A program made the translations under genes and the position numbers. Below, one piece after another: positions 16,857-24,772 of a DNA stretch of 64,000 nt. The stretch spans positions 1-64,000 of the forward strand of contig JACDFR010000006.1 in assembly GCA_013815685.1 (NCBI GenBank), read 5' to 3'. Each line of letters opens with the position of its first letter. Position 1 is the stretch's first letter. The stretch is from Ramlibacter sp. Lineage in GTDB: Bacteria > Pseudomonadota > Gammaproteobacteria > Burkholderiales > Burkholderiaceae_C. The notes under the pieces are model-generated. The model was not told the origin of the DNA, ran no database searches, and was given only the letters and a program-made list of their open reading frames with translations.

Positions 16857-18152
16857 ATGTCGCAGAAACTTTCGCGCCGTCGATTCGTGGCGCAAGCCGC
16901 CGCAGCCTCGGCCTTCCTGGCTGCACCCGCCGTCGTGCGTGGACAAACCGCACCGGTCGATCTCACAGTGGCCTACTCCTTCCCAGTGCTATTCAAGGAC
17001 TTGATGGAAACCATCGGGCGAGACTTTACTGCGAAGCATCCGAACATCCGGGTGACATTCCGGGCCCCGGAGGAGGACTACGAGAAGCTGATGCAGCGCA
17101 ACTTGCGCGATTCCATCACGAACAGCCTGCCCGACGTAGCCTTTCACGGCTTGAACCGCCAGCGCACCCTGCTGGAGCGCGGCATCCCGGTCAACCTCAA
17201 GCCGTTCATGGAGGGCGATGCGCAGGTCAAAGAACTCGGCTACTCGCCCTCGCTGCTGTCGCTGGGTCAGGTGGGGGCGCAACAGACCGGCATAGGCTTT
17301 GCCATGTCCACCCCCATCCTCTACTTCAACGGCAACATGGTGAAGGAAGCCGGTGGCAACGCCGACAAGCTCCCCTCGACCTGGGACGAAGTAGTGAAAC
17401 TGGGCGCTGCCATGCAGGACCCCGTGAAGAACCGGACGGGCATGTTCTTTGACTGGACCATCACCGGCAACTGGTCGTGGCAAGGCCTGGTCCTCAGCCA
17501 CGGCGGTAGCCTGCTCAATGCCGATGAAAGCAAGGTGGCCTTTGGCGACGCGCCGGGGCAGCGGTCGGTAGCCCTGCTGCGCAGGTTCGTGGACGAGGGA
17601 AAGATGCCCGACATCCGGCCCGAGACCATGTTCCAGGATTTCTTCGCCGGCCGGATGGGCATGTGCATGCAGTCGACTGCGCAACTGGGACGCTTCAACC
17701 GGGAGGTGGGCGGCCGATTCCCCGTGCTTTGCGCGCGCTACCCGCTGTCGGCCACCAACGCACGCCTGCCCGCAGGGGGCAATGCTGCCATGATGTTTGC
17801 CAAGGACCCGATCAAACAGAAAGCAGCCTGGGAATTCATCAAGTTCGCGACGGGTCCTGTCGGCGGCACCTTGATGGTCAAGGCCACCGGGTACATGCCC
17901 GGGACCACCATTCCCGCGCAACGCAAGGACATGCTGGCCGACTTCTATGCCGCCAATCCCAACCACATGATCTCCATCCGCCAACAAGACGTGATCACCG
18001 GCTGGTATGCGTTCCCCGGGCAGAACGCTCTCAAGATCACCGACGTGATCAACGATCATCTGCAAAGCGTCGTTGCCCGCAAGGACCAGCCGCAGGCCGT
18101 GTTGTCGAAGATGGTGGGCGACGTGCAGGCGCTGATCGCTGCGAAAGCCTGA
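16857..18152 (+). CDS. ugpB: Extracellular solute-binding protein of the Ugp-like importer
   Basis: 431 residues from ATG 16857. The N-terminus SRRRFVAQAAAASAFLAAPAVVRG is a signal peptide with an RRRF start resembling a Tat signal. The mature part follows the CUT1 binding-protein pattern (DFTAKHPNIRVTF, PDVAFHGLNRQ, SWQGLVLSHGGSLL, GGNAAMMF, AAWEFIKFATGP). It would capture the ligand in the periplasm for the two permeases. The AGGAGA RBS is clear. Four bases separate it from the phosphodiesterase gene, indicating one transcript. Confidence 0.85.
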   Translation: MSQKLSRRRFVAQAAAASAFLAAPAVVRGQTAPVDLTVAYSFPVLFKDLMETIGRDFTAKHPNIRVTFRAPEEDYEKLMQRNLRDSITNSLPDVAFHGLNRQRTLLERGIPVNLKPFMEGDAQVKELGYSPSLLSLGQVGAQQTGIGFAMSTPILYFNGNMVKEAGGNADKLPSTWDEVVKLGAAMQDPVKNRTGMFFDWTITGNWSWQGLVLSHGGSLLNADESKVAFGDAPGQRSVALLRRFVDEGKMPDIRPETMFQDFFAGRMGMCMQSTAQLGRFNREVGGRFPVLCARYPLSATNARLPAGGNAAMMFAKDPIKQKAAWEFIKFATGPVGGTLMVKATGYMPGTTIPAQRKDMLADFYAANPNHMISIRQQDVITGWYAFPGQNALKITDVINDHLQSVVARKDQPQAVLSKMVGDVQALIAAKA

Positions 18153-18156
18153 AGCC

Positions 18157-18939
18157 ATGAAGTTCATCCACTTGACAGACCCCCACCTCGTCGAGCCCGG
18201 CGGCCAGCTCTACGGACTTGACCCGCAAGTCAGGCTGCGTGAAGCCGTGAAGAGCATCAATGCCGAACACGCGGATGCGCAGTTCGTGGTGGTGACGGGC
18301 GACCTGGCGCATGCCGGCGCGCCGGCCGCCTACGGCGCGCTGATGGAGGAATTGTCGCGCCTGCGGATGCCCGTTCACCTGCTGATGGGCAACCACGACG
18401 ATCGGGGCGCGTTCAGCGAAAAATTTGCCGGAGCGGCAGCGGACGCGCATGGCTACGTTCAGTTCGCCTTCAGTGCGAGCGGCATGCGGTTCGTAGGGCT
18501 GGACACCAACGAGCCCGGTGTCAGCTGGGGCGTGTTCTGCGAGAAGAGAGCGCAGTGGCTTGGCGCCGAGCTCGCCTCTCACGATCTGCCCGTGTATCTG
18601 TTCATGCACCATCCGCCGTTCCCGGTGGGCATTGCGACTATTGACGCCATCGGCCTGCGCGAGACGAGCTGCCTGCGTGGGGCCATCGAGCCGCATCGAA
18701 TCCGCGTGCGGCATCTCTTTTTCGGGCACGTGCACCGGCCCGTGGCAGGCAGCTGGCTCGGCATTCCTACGTCGACGGTCCGCGGCACCAACCACCAGGT
18801 GGCCCTTGAATTGCGCCCGGCCACGCGCATTCCGGGCAGCCATGAGGCTCCGCAGTACGCCGTTGTGCTGGCGTCCGAAGAGCAAACCATCGTCCACCTG
18901 CACGACTACCTGGATAGCTCGCTCAGATTCGAGCTTTAA
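18157..18939 (+). CDS. GpdQ/CpdA-like metallophosphodiesterase
   Basis: 260 residues with the binuclear-metal set: DPH (Asp8, His10), GDL (48-50), GNHD (78-81), MHHPPF, and GHVH. The N-terminal LTDPHLVEPGGQLYGLDPQVRLREAV resembles the glycerophosphodiesterase GpdQ and the cAMP phosphodiesterase CpdA. No signal peptide is present, so it acts in the cytoplasm. Its place as the last gene of a Ugp-like importer operon suggests it hydrolyses imported glycerophosphodiesters to glycerol-3-phosphate plus an alcohol; this is inferred from context. Confidence 0.78.
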   Translation: MKFIHLTDPHLVEPGGQLYGLDPQVRLREAVKSINAEHADAQFVVVTGDLAHAGAPAAYGALMEELSRLRMPVHLLMGNHDDRGAFSEKFAGAAADAHGYVQFAFSASGMRFVGLDTNEPGVSWGVFCEKRAQWLGAELASHDLPVYLFMHHPPFPVGIATIDAIGLRETSCLRGAIEPHRIRVRHLFFGHVHRPVAGSWLGIPTSTVRGTNHQVALELRPATRIPGSHEAPQYAVVLASEEQTIVHLHDYLDSSLRFEL

Positions 18940-19261
18940 CGCGAGCGCGCAGAGCAACACTCGGCTTGTCGGCCGAGTCCGTGCGCCGGGACCTACAGCC
19001 AATCAGGCAGACTGCTTTCGCATCCGCTGTTCGGGTTTACACATACTAGACACGTGCCGGCCGGGTCTCGCGCTAGAAAGACAGGTATCGGGCTTTCACG
19101 CCATGCGAGAAATGCACGAACATTGTCCAGCGAGCCTGGCCGCATTTTTTACGAACCCGGTCAGCGTGCTCGCGAATCGTCCAGCGTCCGACATTCGCGA
19201 CCTGGCGCATCAGCGGCTGCATGGTGGCTGAGAACCGCTGGCAAGCTCTGAAACGCGTTGC
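18940..19261. other. Gap without a supported gene
   Basis: About 320 bp between the phosphodiesterase gene and a bidirectional terminator. A 6-bp stem CTCGGC/GCCGAG lies at 18960-18977 just after the operon. A 42-codon open frame at 19103-19231 has no ribosome-binding site. No tRNA or clear promoter was recognised. Confidence 0.5.
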
Positions 19262-19290
19262 AAAAAAACCGGGCCTTGAGCCCGGTTTTT
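19262..19290. terminator. Bidirectional intrinsic terminator
   Basis: Stem CCGGGC (19269-19274) / GCCCGG (19280-19285) with loop CTTGA, flanked by A7 on the left and T5 on the right, so it works on both strands. It ends the Ugp-like operon (plus) and the low-complexity secreted protein gene at 19308 (minus). Confidence 0.85.
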
Positions 19291-19307
19291 GCGTGTGGGC
19301 GAATGGC

Positions 19308-19700
19308 TTAGTTGCGGTCGGCCCGTGCAGTGCGGCTGCCCGATCCCGAAGCGCCGCTGGAAGCCGTCATGTCGGTGGAAGCCGAGCCGCTGGCACCCAT
19401 GGAGGAGCTGCCGCTCGAGCTGCCCGTGGCGCCGGCGCTCGTGCCGCTGCTGCCGGAGCTGCCTGTGGTACCTGCAGCGGTGCCGCCGGTCGTCGAACCA
19501 GCCCCCGTTCCAGCAGCCGTGCTGCCGCCAGTCGGAGTGCCGGTGCTGCCCATCGGGGTGGTCTGGCTGCTTTGCTGTCCGGCGCCGGTAGCCGCGTCCT
19601 TTACGGCCGGGTTGGGCGGGTTGCCTTGGGCGATGGCGGAACCGGCAATCGCGACGGCCGCCAAGCCGGCGAGCACGCCTTTGAACTGGGTAGAACTCAT
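19308..19700 (-). CDS. Secreted Ser/Gly/Thr-rich low-complexity protein (RTARADRN end)
   Basis: 130 residues. A signal peptide (GVLAGLAAVAIAGSAIA) is followed by an almost pure Gly/Ser/Thr/Ala tract with repeats such as GSTGTPTGGS and GSSGSSGTS, ending in the charged tail RTARADRN. The same eight-residue tail ends the gene at 20782-21351. It is probably an exported, disordered envelope protein; no enzyme domain is present. Function unknown. The shared terminator at 19262-19290 follows it. Confidence 0.6.
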   Translation of the reverse strand: MSSTQFKGVLAGLAAVAIAGSAIAQGNPPNPAVKDAATGAGQQSSQTTPMGSTGTPTGGSTAAGTGAGSTTGGTAAGTTGSSGSSGTSAGATGSSSGSSSMGASGSASTDMTASSGASGSGSRTARADRN

Positions 19701-19928
19701 GGAGACTCCTTGTACTTTGATAAATCGCCGGCCTAATCGCCAGCTGCATCAAGCCTAAAAGCTCGGCAAAATTACCGCGTCAGTTCACACCATGAGTTGG
19801 TGTAAGACGTCGCCTCCGGGGCAAAAGTTACAGGCTGTTGTGCGTCCGCGCAGCGTCGCCCCCGGCGACATACACGACGCCGCGCCCTGGCCGAGATGCC
19901 GTCTGCAAGGCAAAAGCAGTGAACGAGC

Positions 19929-20711
19929 TCATCGCTGTGCGAGCTTCAGGCGGGTTTCGACGTCGTAGTAGGCGGCGAACGTTTCCCCCGGACTGCGAGT
20001 CTCGGGCAGCACGTAGACAACGGCTCCCGTCAATTGCACAGTCGGCTTGAGCGTGTTTTCATAAAACTGCGGCGGCAAGTTGATGCAGCCGAAGGAGATG
20101 CGGTTGTCGTCGGGTGTGGCAGAAGCCAGGCGTTCAAGGCGCTGCTCGGCCTTCACATTCGCGCGCACCCTGTGCATGGACACAGCCGCGTCGTAATCGA
20201 CCCAGACAATATCCTCGCCCTTGGTGTTCATGCCCAATTCCGCGATGAAGCGGCCGGCAGGCGTCGTCTTTTCATCGGGCAGCACCTGGGACAGCGGCTT
20301 GTCGCCGATGCCGGGTGCCGAATCGTCGCCATGGGCCGCACCCAGAAGCGCCACCGAAGCGTCCTTCAACTCGCCACGGGGGTTGAAGACATAGACCTTG
20401 GCGTCCTTCTTGTCGACGACGACAAATGACATGTTCTTGTGGTCGCCGGAATGGACCACCCAGTTGGCAACTTTGCGCGCTTCAGGGGACGGCTTGTGGA
20501 CGCCGAAATTGGCCCCTACGAGGCGGGAAGCGGAAGGCGCGGGCGACTGGGACGGCTGAGTAGTGTGGGAAGACGAAGGAGATAGTGGCCCCTTTATCAG
20601 AGACCACAGGACAAGCACGACAACAACTGCTACCAACAGCAGAACTTTTCTGATTGCGCCGTGAAACTCCGCACGCTCGTCGGTTGCCAGCTCTTCCTTG
20701 AAACGCATCAT
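19929..20711 (-). CDS. Membrane-anchored L,D-transpeptidase-like protein with atypical active site
   Basis: 260 residues. One N-terminal transmembrane helix (VLLLVAVVVVLVLWSLI, about 24-40) is followed by a Ser/Pro-rich linker and a periplasmic domain (about 75-260). The motif RISFGCINLPPQFY resembles the YkuD S-H-G-C active site but with Phe in place of His, and a candidate catalytic His lies in SMHRV about 25 residues earlier. Such proteins cross-link peptidoglycan or attach proteins to it. The gene sits between two paralogous secreted low-complexity proteins. An alternative ATG at 20708 is equally possible. Confidence 0.65.
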   Translation of the reverse strand: MMRFKEELATDERAEFHGAIRKVLLLVAVVVVLVLWSLIKGPLSPSSSHTTQPSQSPAPSASRLVGANFGVHKPSPEARKVANWVVHSGDHKNMSFVVVDKKDAKVYVFNPRGELKDASVALLGAAHGDDSAPGIGDKPLSQVLPDEKTTPAGRFIAELGMNTKGEDIVWVDYDAAVSMHRVRANVKAEQRLERLASATPDDNRISFGCINLPPQFYENTLKPTVQLTGAVVYVLPETRSPGETFAAYYDVETRLKLAQR

Positions 20712-20734
20712 CTAGGTTGCCTTGTCTTGTGAGT

Positions 20735-20767
20735 CTCCATCGGGCCCGGGAGACGGGCCCGATGGAG
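20735..20767. terminator. Perfect 13-bp hairpin between two minus-strand genes
   Basis: Arms CTCCATCGGGCCC and GGGCCCGATGGAG are perfectly complementary with a 7-nt loop. It lies 14 bp after the stop of the gene at 20782-21351 and 23 bp before the start of the transpeptidase-like gene. No T-tract follows, so it may be an RNA-stabilising or attenuating stem rather than a simple terminator. Confidence 0.5.
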
Positions 20768-20781
20768 CCATGCGGACCGAG

Positions 20782-21351
20782 TTAGTTCCGGTCGGCGCGT
20801 GCCGTGCGGGTGCCGGAGCCCGAAGCACCCATGGCGCTGCCGGAACTGCCGGTGCTGCTGGAGCCCATCGTGCTGCCGGAGCCCATTGTGCTGCCGGAGC
20901 CCATCGTGCTGCCGGAGCTGCCGGTGGTGCCGGAGCCCATCGTGCTGCCGGAGCCCATCGTGCTGCCGGAGCTGCCGGTGGTACCTGTGCCGCTGGCGCC
21001 CATCGTGCTGCTCCCCGTGCTGCCCGTGGTGGCGCTGGAGCTCGGCTTGGTATCGGTGCTGCCGCCGCTCGCCGTGCTGCCGGTCGTGCCCGTGGTGCCG
21101 GGAGTCGCGGTGCTGCCCGAGGTGGCGCCTGCGCTGGGCGTGGTGGTGCTGGAAGAACCGGTGCTGCCGCCGGCGGCAGGGGTGCTGCTGCCCGAAGCCG
21201 ACGAACCCGAAGTGCCCGAACCGCCGCCGGATGCTGAAGAGCCCGAAGTGCCCGAACCCGCCGCGCCCGACGACTGGGCGATGGACACCCCGCCGATAGC
21301 CAGAGCCGCAGCAGCGGCCAGGGCCGTCAGGGTTTTCTTGGTTGTGATCAT
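20782..21351 (-). CDS. Secreted Ser/Gly/Thr-rich repeat protein (RTARADRN end)
   Basis: 189 residues from ATG 21351. A signal peptide (TLTALAAAAALAIGGVSIAQ) precedes a Ser/Gly/Thr tract with short repeats of the type GSGSTM, encoded by 18-bp DNA repeats. It ends in RTARADRN exactly like the gene at 19308-19700, so the two are likely paralogues. An upstream ATG (21420) would spoil the signal peptide. The repeat tract could vary in length between strains. Function unknown; it is presumably an exported disordered protein. Confidence 0.6.
   Translation of the reverse strand: MITTKKTLTALAAAAALAIGGVSIAQSSGAAGSGTSGSSASGGGSGTSGSSASGSSTPAAGGSTGSSSTTTPSAGATSGSTATPGTTGTTGSTASGGSTDTKPSSSATTGSTGSSTMGASGTGTTGSSGSTMGSGSTMGSGTTGSSGSTMGSGSTMGSGSTMGSSSTGSSGSAMGASGSGTRTARADRN
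20861..20986. repeat. 18-bp coding tandem repeats
   Basis: Seven units of about 18 bp. Five are of the form GAGCCCATCGTGCTGCCG (one with ATT for ATC) and two are a variant GAGCTGCCGGTGGTGCC type, arranged in a higher-order pattern. They encode the GSGSTM-like part of the secreted protein. The repeat is in-frame, so unit gain or loss would not break the gene. Confidence 0.8.
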
Positions 21352-21500
21352 CTCTAACTCCTTGAGTGGAAACCCCGAAGGGAAATAGTTGGAAAAAAGC
21401 CGGCGAAGCCAGCTGGTCAAAGACTACGGTTCACTCACACTCTAGAAAGTGGGGTATTGCAGGCACAGCTTGTAGGACCGCAACTGTCACTTTTTGCGGC

Positions 21501-21680
21501 TCAGTAAGACTCTTGCGGGCGCGCCTGCGACTCGTCGCCCCATCGCTCGATCTGCAAAGCCGGATTCGCGCACTCGCAGCCCAGGGCGATGTCGTCGTCG
21601 ATCACCCGGCGCGCCGCATCGTGGCCGGCGTCCGGGCCACTGGTGGGCGCGCGGTTGGGCATTTGTTGGGAAATGTTCAT
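21501..21680 (-). CDS. Small protein of unknown function
   Basis: 59 residues from ATG 21680: MNISQQMPNRAPTSGPDAG, then DAARRVIDDDIALGCECANPALQIERWGDE. A GGAAGG ribosome-binding sequence lies at proper distance upstream. There is no signal peptide or membrane segment, and two Cys sit close together (CEC). Not recognised. It lies between the repeat protein and a small membrane protein on the same strand. Confidence 0.42.
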   Translation of the reverse strand: MNISQQMPNRAPTSGPDAGHDAARRVIDDDIALGCECANPALQIERWGDESQARPQESY

Positions 21681-21777
21681 TGAAACCTTCCGGAGTGATG
21701 TCAGCAGTGAAGCTATCTTCTCCGGCAAGGCAAGCTCTGCTTATCCGTTCAATGCCTGAGCCATCGTAGGCGCGTGC

Positions 21778-22029
21778 CTACTCTTGAGCTTTCTCCGTCT
21801 TGGTCACACCGCGGATGTTCAACGCCGCGAGTGCCACTTGCAATGCCATCAAGGCGTAGGCGCCGTCGTGCCATCCCCACATTACCCACAGCACGTTGCT
21901 GGCAAGAAAAACCCAAAAGCCGATGTTGCGGCGCATGGGCGAGTTCGATCCCACCAGCCACGCCGCCAATACCGTGGCGAGCATGGCAGGCCACTGCAGG
22001 AGGTCCAGCCAGTCAGATGAGAAGTCCAT
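21778..22029 (-). CDS. Small integral membrane protein
   Basis: 83 residues with three hydrophobic segments (about 13-26, 36-51, 57-70). The first reads WPAMLATVLAAWLVGS and the second IGFWVFLASNVLWVMWG. It resembles small bacterial proteins with a PnuC/SWEET-like half-transporter pattern, but that is a weak impression. The tail GVTKTEKAQE is charged and cytoplasmic. No partner is evident. Confidence 0.6.
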   Translation of the reverse strand: MDFSSDWLDLLQWPAMLATVLAAWLVGSNSPMRRNIGFWVFLASNVLWVMWGWHDGAYALMALQVALAALNIRGVTKTEKAQE

Positions 22030-22107
22030 ATCGAGCAGCGACCTTAGGCAACGCGGCTTCCGCTGGCCGACGGAGAATACCCCACCTCGATGTAGGAGCG
22101 GCCACCT

Positions 22108-23253
22108 TCAGCGGACCCCGAGCCGCCACAGCGAAGTGACTTCGCGAGCCCGCGCGCCGTGCAGGGGATCGGCGGCATCGCCGGCCTTGGGGTGGCGGGG
22201 CCGCACTTCCTGACGCCCCACAACACGCAATCCAGACGCATCGATCAGCGAAGGCAGCGCATCGGGCGTGCGCAAGCCCAGGTGCTGCGCCAGGTCCGAC
22301 AGAATGAGCCAGCCCTCGCCGCCGGGCGCCAGGTGCTGCGCCAGCCCGCCCAGGAAACCCCGCAGCATCCGGCTGTCCTCGTCGTAGATGGCATGTTCCA
22401 GCGGCGAGCTGGGCCGCGCGGGAAGCCAAGGCGGGTTGCAGACGACCAGCGGCGCGCAGCCCGGCGGAAACAGGTCCGCCTGCACCACGTCGATCCGGTC
22501 CTGCAGCCCCAGGTGGGCCAGGTTGTCGCGGGCGCAGGCCAGTGCCCGCGGGTCCTGGTCGGTGGCGATGACGCGCTGCACGCCGCGACGGGCGAGAATC
22601 GCGGCCAGCACGCCGGTGCCGGTTCCGATGTCGAATGCCAGTTCTCGCGAAGGCAGCGGCGCCGTCGAAACGAGGTCGAGGTATTCGCCGCGCACCGGCG
22701 AAAAAACGCCGTAGTGCGCATGAATGCGGTTGCGCGGCGGCCCGCCCAGCGCGGGGATTTCCACGCCCTTCTTGCGCCACTCGTGCGCACCCACCAAACC
22801 CAGCAACTCGCGCAACGAGGCGACCGAGGGCTGGCCGTCCGGCGGGCCCCAGGCCTCTGTACAGGCTGTGCGCAGGTCGGGCGCACGGGGCAATGTGATT
22901 GCGTAATCGGCCTCAAGGTAAATCAGCAGCCTGCCCAACAAACGGGAGCGCTGGCCCTGGGCCAGGCGGTGTGCATGGAAAGCCTCGATGGGAGAGTCCG
23001 AGGTAGCGGCGGCCCGGCGCGGCTTGCGGTCGGCGCGCCGGGCCAGGGCCTGCAGCAGCTGCCGGGCATTGTGAAAGTCGCTTCGCCATAACAGCCCCAC
23101 GCCTTCGCCGGCCATCCGGTAGGCCGCATCGGCGGGCAACGTGTCATCCACGGTCCGCACCCGCTTGGGCGGCGGTGCGCCTGCCTCGGAGCGCCAGCGC
23201 GCCATGCGCGCCACCCCGTCTTCGGCCCAATGCAGCGTTGCCGCGTCGCTCAC
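22108..23253 (-). CDS. Class I methyltransferase with NPPW motif
   Basis: 381 residues. The N-terminal part (1-160) is helical and probably binds substrate. The C-terminal Rossmann domain has motif I FDIGTGTGVLAA and motif IV NPPW (about residues 270-273). NPPY/NPPW marks enzymes that methylate planar nitrogen atoms (N6-adenine or N5-glutamine), as in RsmC/PrmC/HemK relatives. The substrate could be rRNA, a protein or a small molecule. The start codon overlaps the end of the DUF808 gene by 4 bp, so the two are co-transcribed. Confidence 0.8.
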   Translation of the reverse strand: MSDAATLHWAEDGVARMARWRSEAGAPPPKRVRTVDDTLPADAAYRMAGEGVGLLWRSDFHNARQLLQALARRADRKPRRAAATSDSPIEAFHAHRLAQGQRSRLLGRLLIYLEADYAITLPRAPDLRTACTEAWGPPDGQPSVASLRELLGLVGAHEWRKKGVEIPALGGPPRNRIHAHYGVFSPVRGEYLDLVSTAPLPSRELAFDIGTGTGVLAAILARRGVQRVIATDQDPRALACARDNLAHLGLQDRIDVVQADLFPPGCAPLVVCNPPWLPARPSSPLEHAIYDEDSRMLRGFLGGLAQHLAPGGEGWLILSDLAQHLGLRTPDALPSLIDASGLRVVGRQEVRPRHPKAGDAADPLHGARAREVTSLWRLGVR

Positions 23254-24164
23254 GCAGCCGCCTTGCGGCCCCCGATTCGCTGTGCCGCGGTAACGCCGGC
23301 CAGCACCAGGGCGCCGGCTGCCACGCCGATCAGCCCGTCGATCAGTGTTGCCACCACCACGCCGGCCCCGCCCATGGCGTGGGTCCAGTTCTCGATCGCG
23401 TGGCCCAACGGCCCGATGCCATGCACCAGGATGCCGCCGCCCACAAGAAACATCGCCGCTGTGCCCGCAACCGACAGACCCTTCATCAACCAGGGTGCGG
23501 TGCGCAGGATCCCCGCACCCAGGCCGCGGGCCGCGCCGCCCCCGCGGCGGGTGAGGTACAGGCCGAAATCGTCCAGCTTGACGATGGCCGCGACAAGGCC
23601 GTAAACGCCCACTGTCATGAGCAGCGCGATCCCGACCAGCAGCCCGACCTGGACGCTGAACTCGCTTTGCGCCACCGTCCCGAGCGTGATGGCGATGATT
23701 TCCGCCGAAAGGATGAAATCGGTGCGTATGGCGCCCTTGATCTTGTCTTTCTCGATCACGCGCAGGTCGGCGGCCGGGTTCAACAATGCATGGGCGAGCT
23801 CTTCTTCGTGGGCCTCGTCGTGCGATCGGCTGTGTAGGAACTTGTGGGCCAGCTTCTCGAATCCTTCGAAGCAGAGGAAAGCGCCGCCCACCATGAGCAG
23901 CGGCGTCACCGCCCAGGGTGCGAAGGCGCTGATGGCCAGCGCGGCGGGCACCAGGATGGCCTTGTTGATGAAAGATCCCTTGGCGACGGCCCAGACCACC
24001 GGCAGCTCGCGCTCAGCGGCCACGCCCGCGACCTGCTGGGCATTGAGGGCGAGGTCGTCGCCCAGCACTCCTGCGGTCTTCTTGGTGGCCACCTTGGCCA
24101 GGATGGAGACGTCATTCAAGATGGTGGCGATATCGTCCAGCAGGGCGATCAGACTCGATGCCAT
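23250..24164 (-). CDS. DUF808 family membrane protein (YedI-like)
   Basis: 304 residues starting MASSLIALLDDIATILNDV, the hallmark N-terminus of DUF808. Several transmembrane helices follow, with the conserved blocks KTAGVLGDDLALNAQQV, ELPVVWAVAKGS and FLCFEGFEKLAHKF. The role is unknown; it is an inner-membrane protein. It lies between a GNAT gene (15 bp upstream) and the NPPW methyltransferase it overlaps, so the three may form one transcript. Confidence 0.88.
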   Translation of the reverse strand: MASSLIALLDDIATILNDVSILAKVATKKTAGVLGDDLALNAQQVAGVAAERELPVVWAVAKGSFINKAILVPAALAISAFAPWAVTPLLMVGGAFLCFEGFEKLAHKFLHSRSHDEAHEEELAHALLNPAADLRVIEKDKIKGAIRTDFILSAEIIAITLGTVAQSEFSVQVGLLVGIALLMTVGVYGLVAAIVKLDDFGLYLTRRGGGAARGLGAGILRTAPWLMKGLSVAGTAAMFLVGGGILVHGIGPLGHAIENWTHAMGGAGVVVATLIDGLIGVAAGALVLAGVTAAQRIGGRKAAA

Positions 24165-24179
24165 GGTGCCTTCCGCCCG

Positions 24180-24695
24180 TCAGTCCAGAGGCCGCCGCAG
24201 GCGGATTTCCTCGAGCTTGACGCCGCCCAGCATGGCTGTCCTGGCGGTGTTGAGTTCACGCTTGAAGCCCGCGAGCTCGACGAAGCGCAGGGCCCGTTCG
24301 TTGCAAAGAGGAATCCACACCGTGACTTCGGTGCATCCTTCTTCCATCAGGCCTTCGCGCGCCGCATCCCACAAGGCCAGGCCCGCGCCGAGCGTCCAAC
24401 AGGAAGGCTCGACATACAACGCCCAGATCTCGCCGGTCGTGGCCCTGGACTTGGGGTCGCGCGAGCGGTCGAAGCCCACGAAACCGATGAGGCGTTTTGC
24501 CTCGTCGAGCGCGACGTGTACCAGGGGCTCGCCATATTCGATCGCATCGCGCCAGAATGCGAGACGCTTGTCGGCGGGCAGGCTCTGGGCGGCAGGCGCC
24601 ACGCTTTGGTAGGCGGCATGGGACGAGACGGCATGCACGGCGGCCACGCGTTCGGCATCGCTGTCGGCCGCGGGACGTATCTGGTAGCTGGACAT
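24180..24695 (-). CDS. GNAT family N-acetyltransferase
   Basis: 171 residues with the GNAT order: an N-terminal beta-alpha (IRPAADSDAERVAAVH), then EIWALYVEPSCWTLGAGLALWDAA. The acetyl-CoA pyrophosphate loop normally R/Q-x-x-G-x-G/A is represented by WTLGAGLAL, with Trp/Thr where a basic residue is usual. LCNERALRFVELAGFKRE is the typical final strand-helix. Acceptor substrate unknown. Confidence 0.82.
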   Translation of the reverse strand: MSSYQIRPAADSDAERVAAVHAVSSHAAYQSVAPAAQSLPADKRLAFWRDAIEYGEPLVHVALDEAKRLIGFVGFDRSRDPKSRATTGEIWALYVEPSCWTLGAGLALWDAAREGLMEEGCTEVTVWIPLCNERALRFVELAGFKRELNTARTAMLGGVKLEEIRLRRPLD

Positions 24696-24772
24696 GGGCT
24701 TTTTCGAGTCTCGTGGAATGGCTCGATTATGGTTGCCCCTGACGGGCAGTCTTTACCGCCGGGGCGCCCAAA

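Noticed and set aside
19103..19231. 42-codon open frame in the gap after the phosphodiesterase gene
   Set aside because: No ribosome-binding site or recognisable sequence; length is expected by chance in GC-rich DNA.
18940..19261. tRNA or small RNA gene in the gap after the Ugp-like operon
   Set aside because: No cloverleaf, TPsiC-like box or promoter could be assembled; only a weak 6-bp hairpin is present.
20861..20986. Regular short repeats considered as a CRISPR array
   Set aside because: Units are contiguous without spacers and lie in frame within a secreted protein gene.
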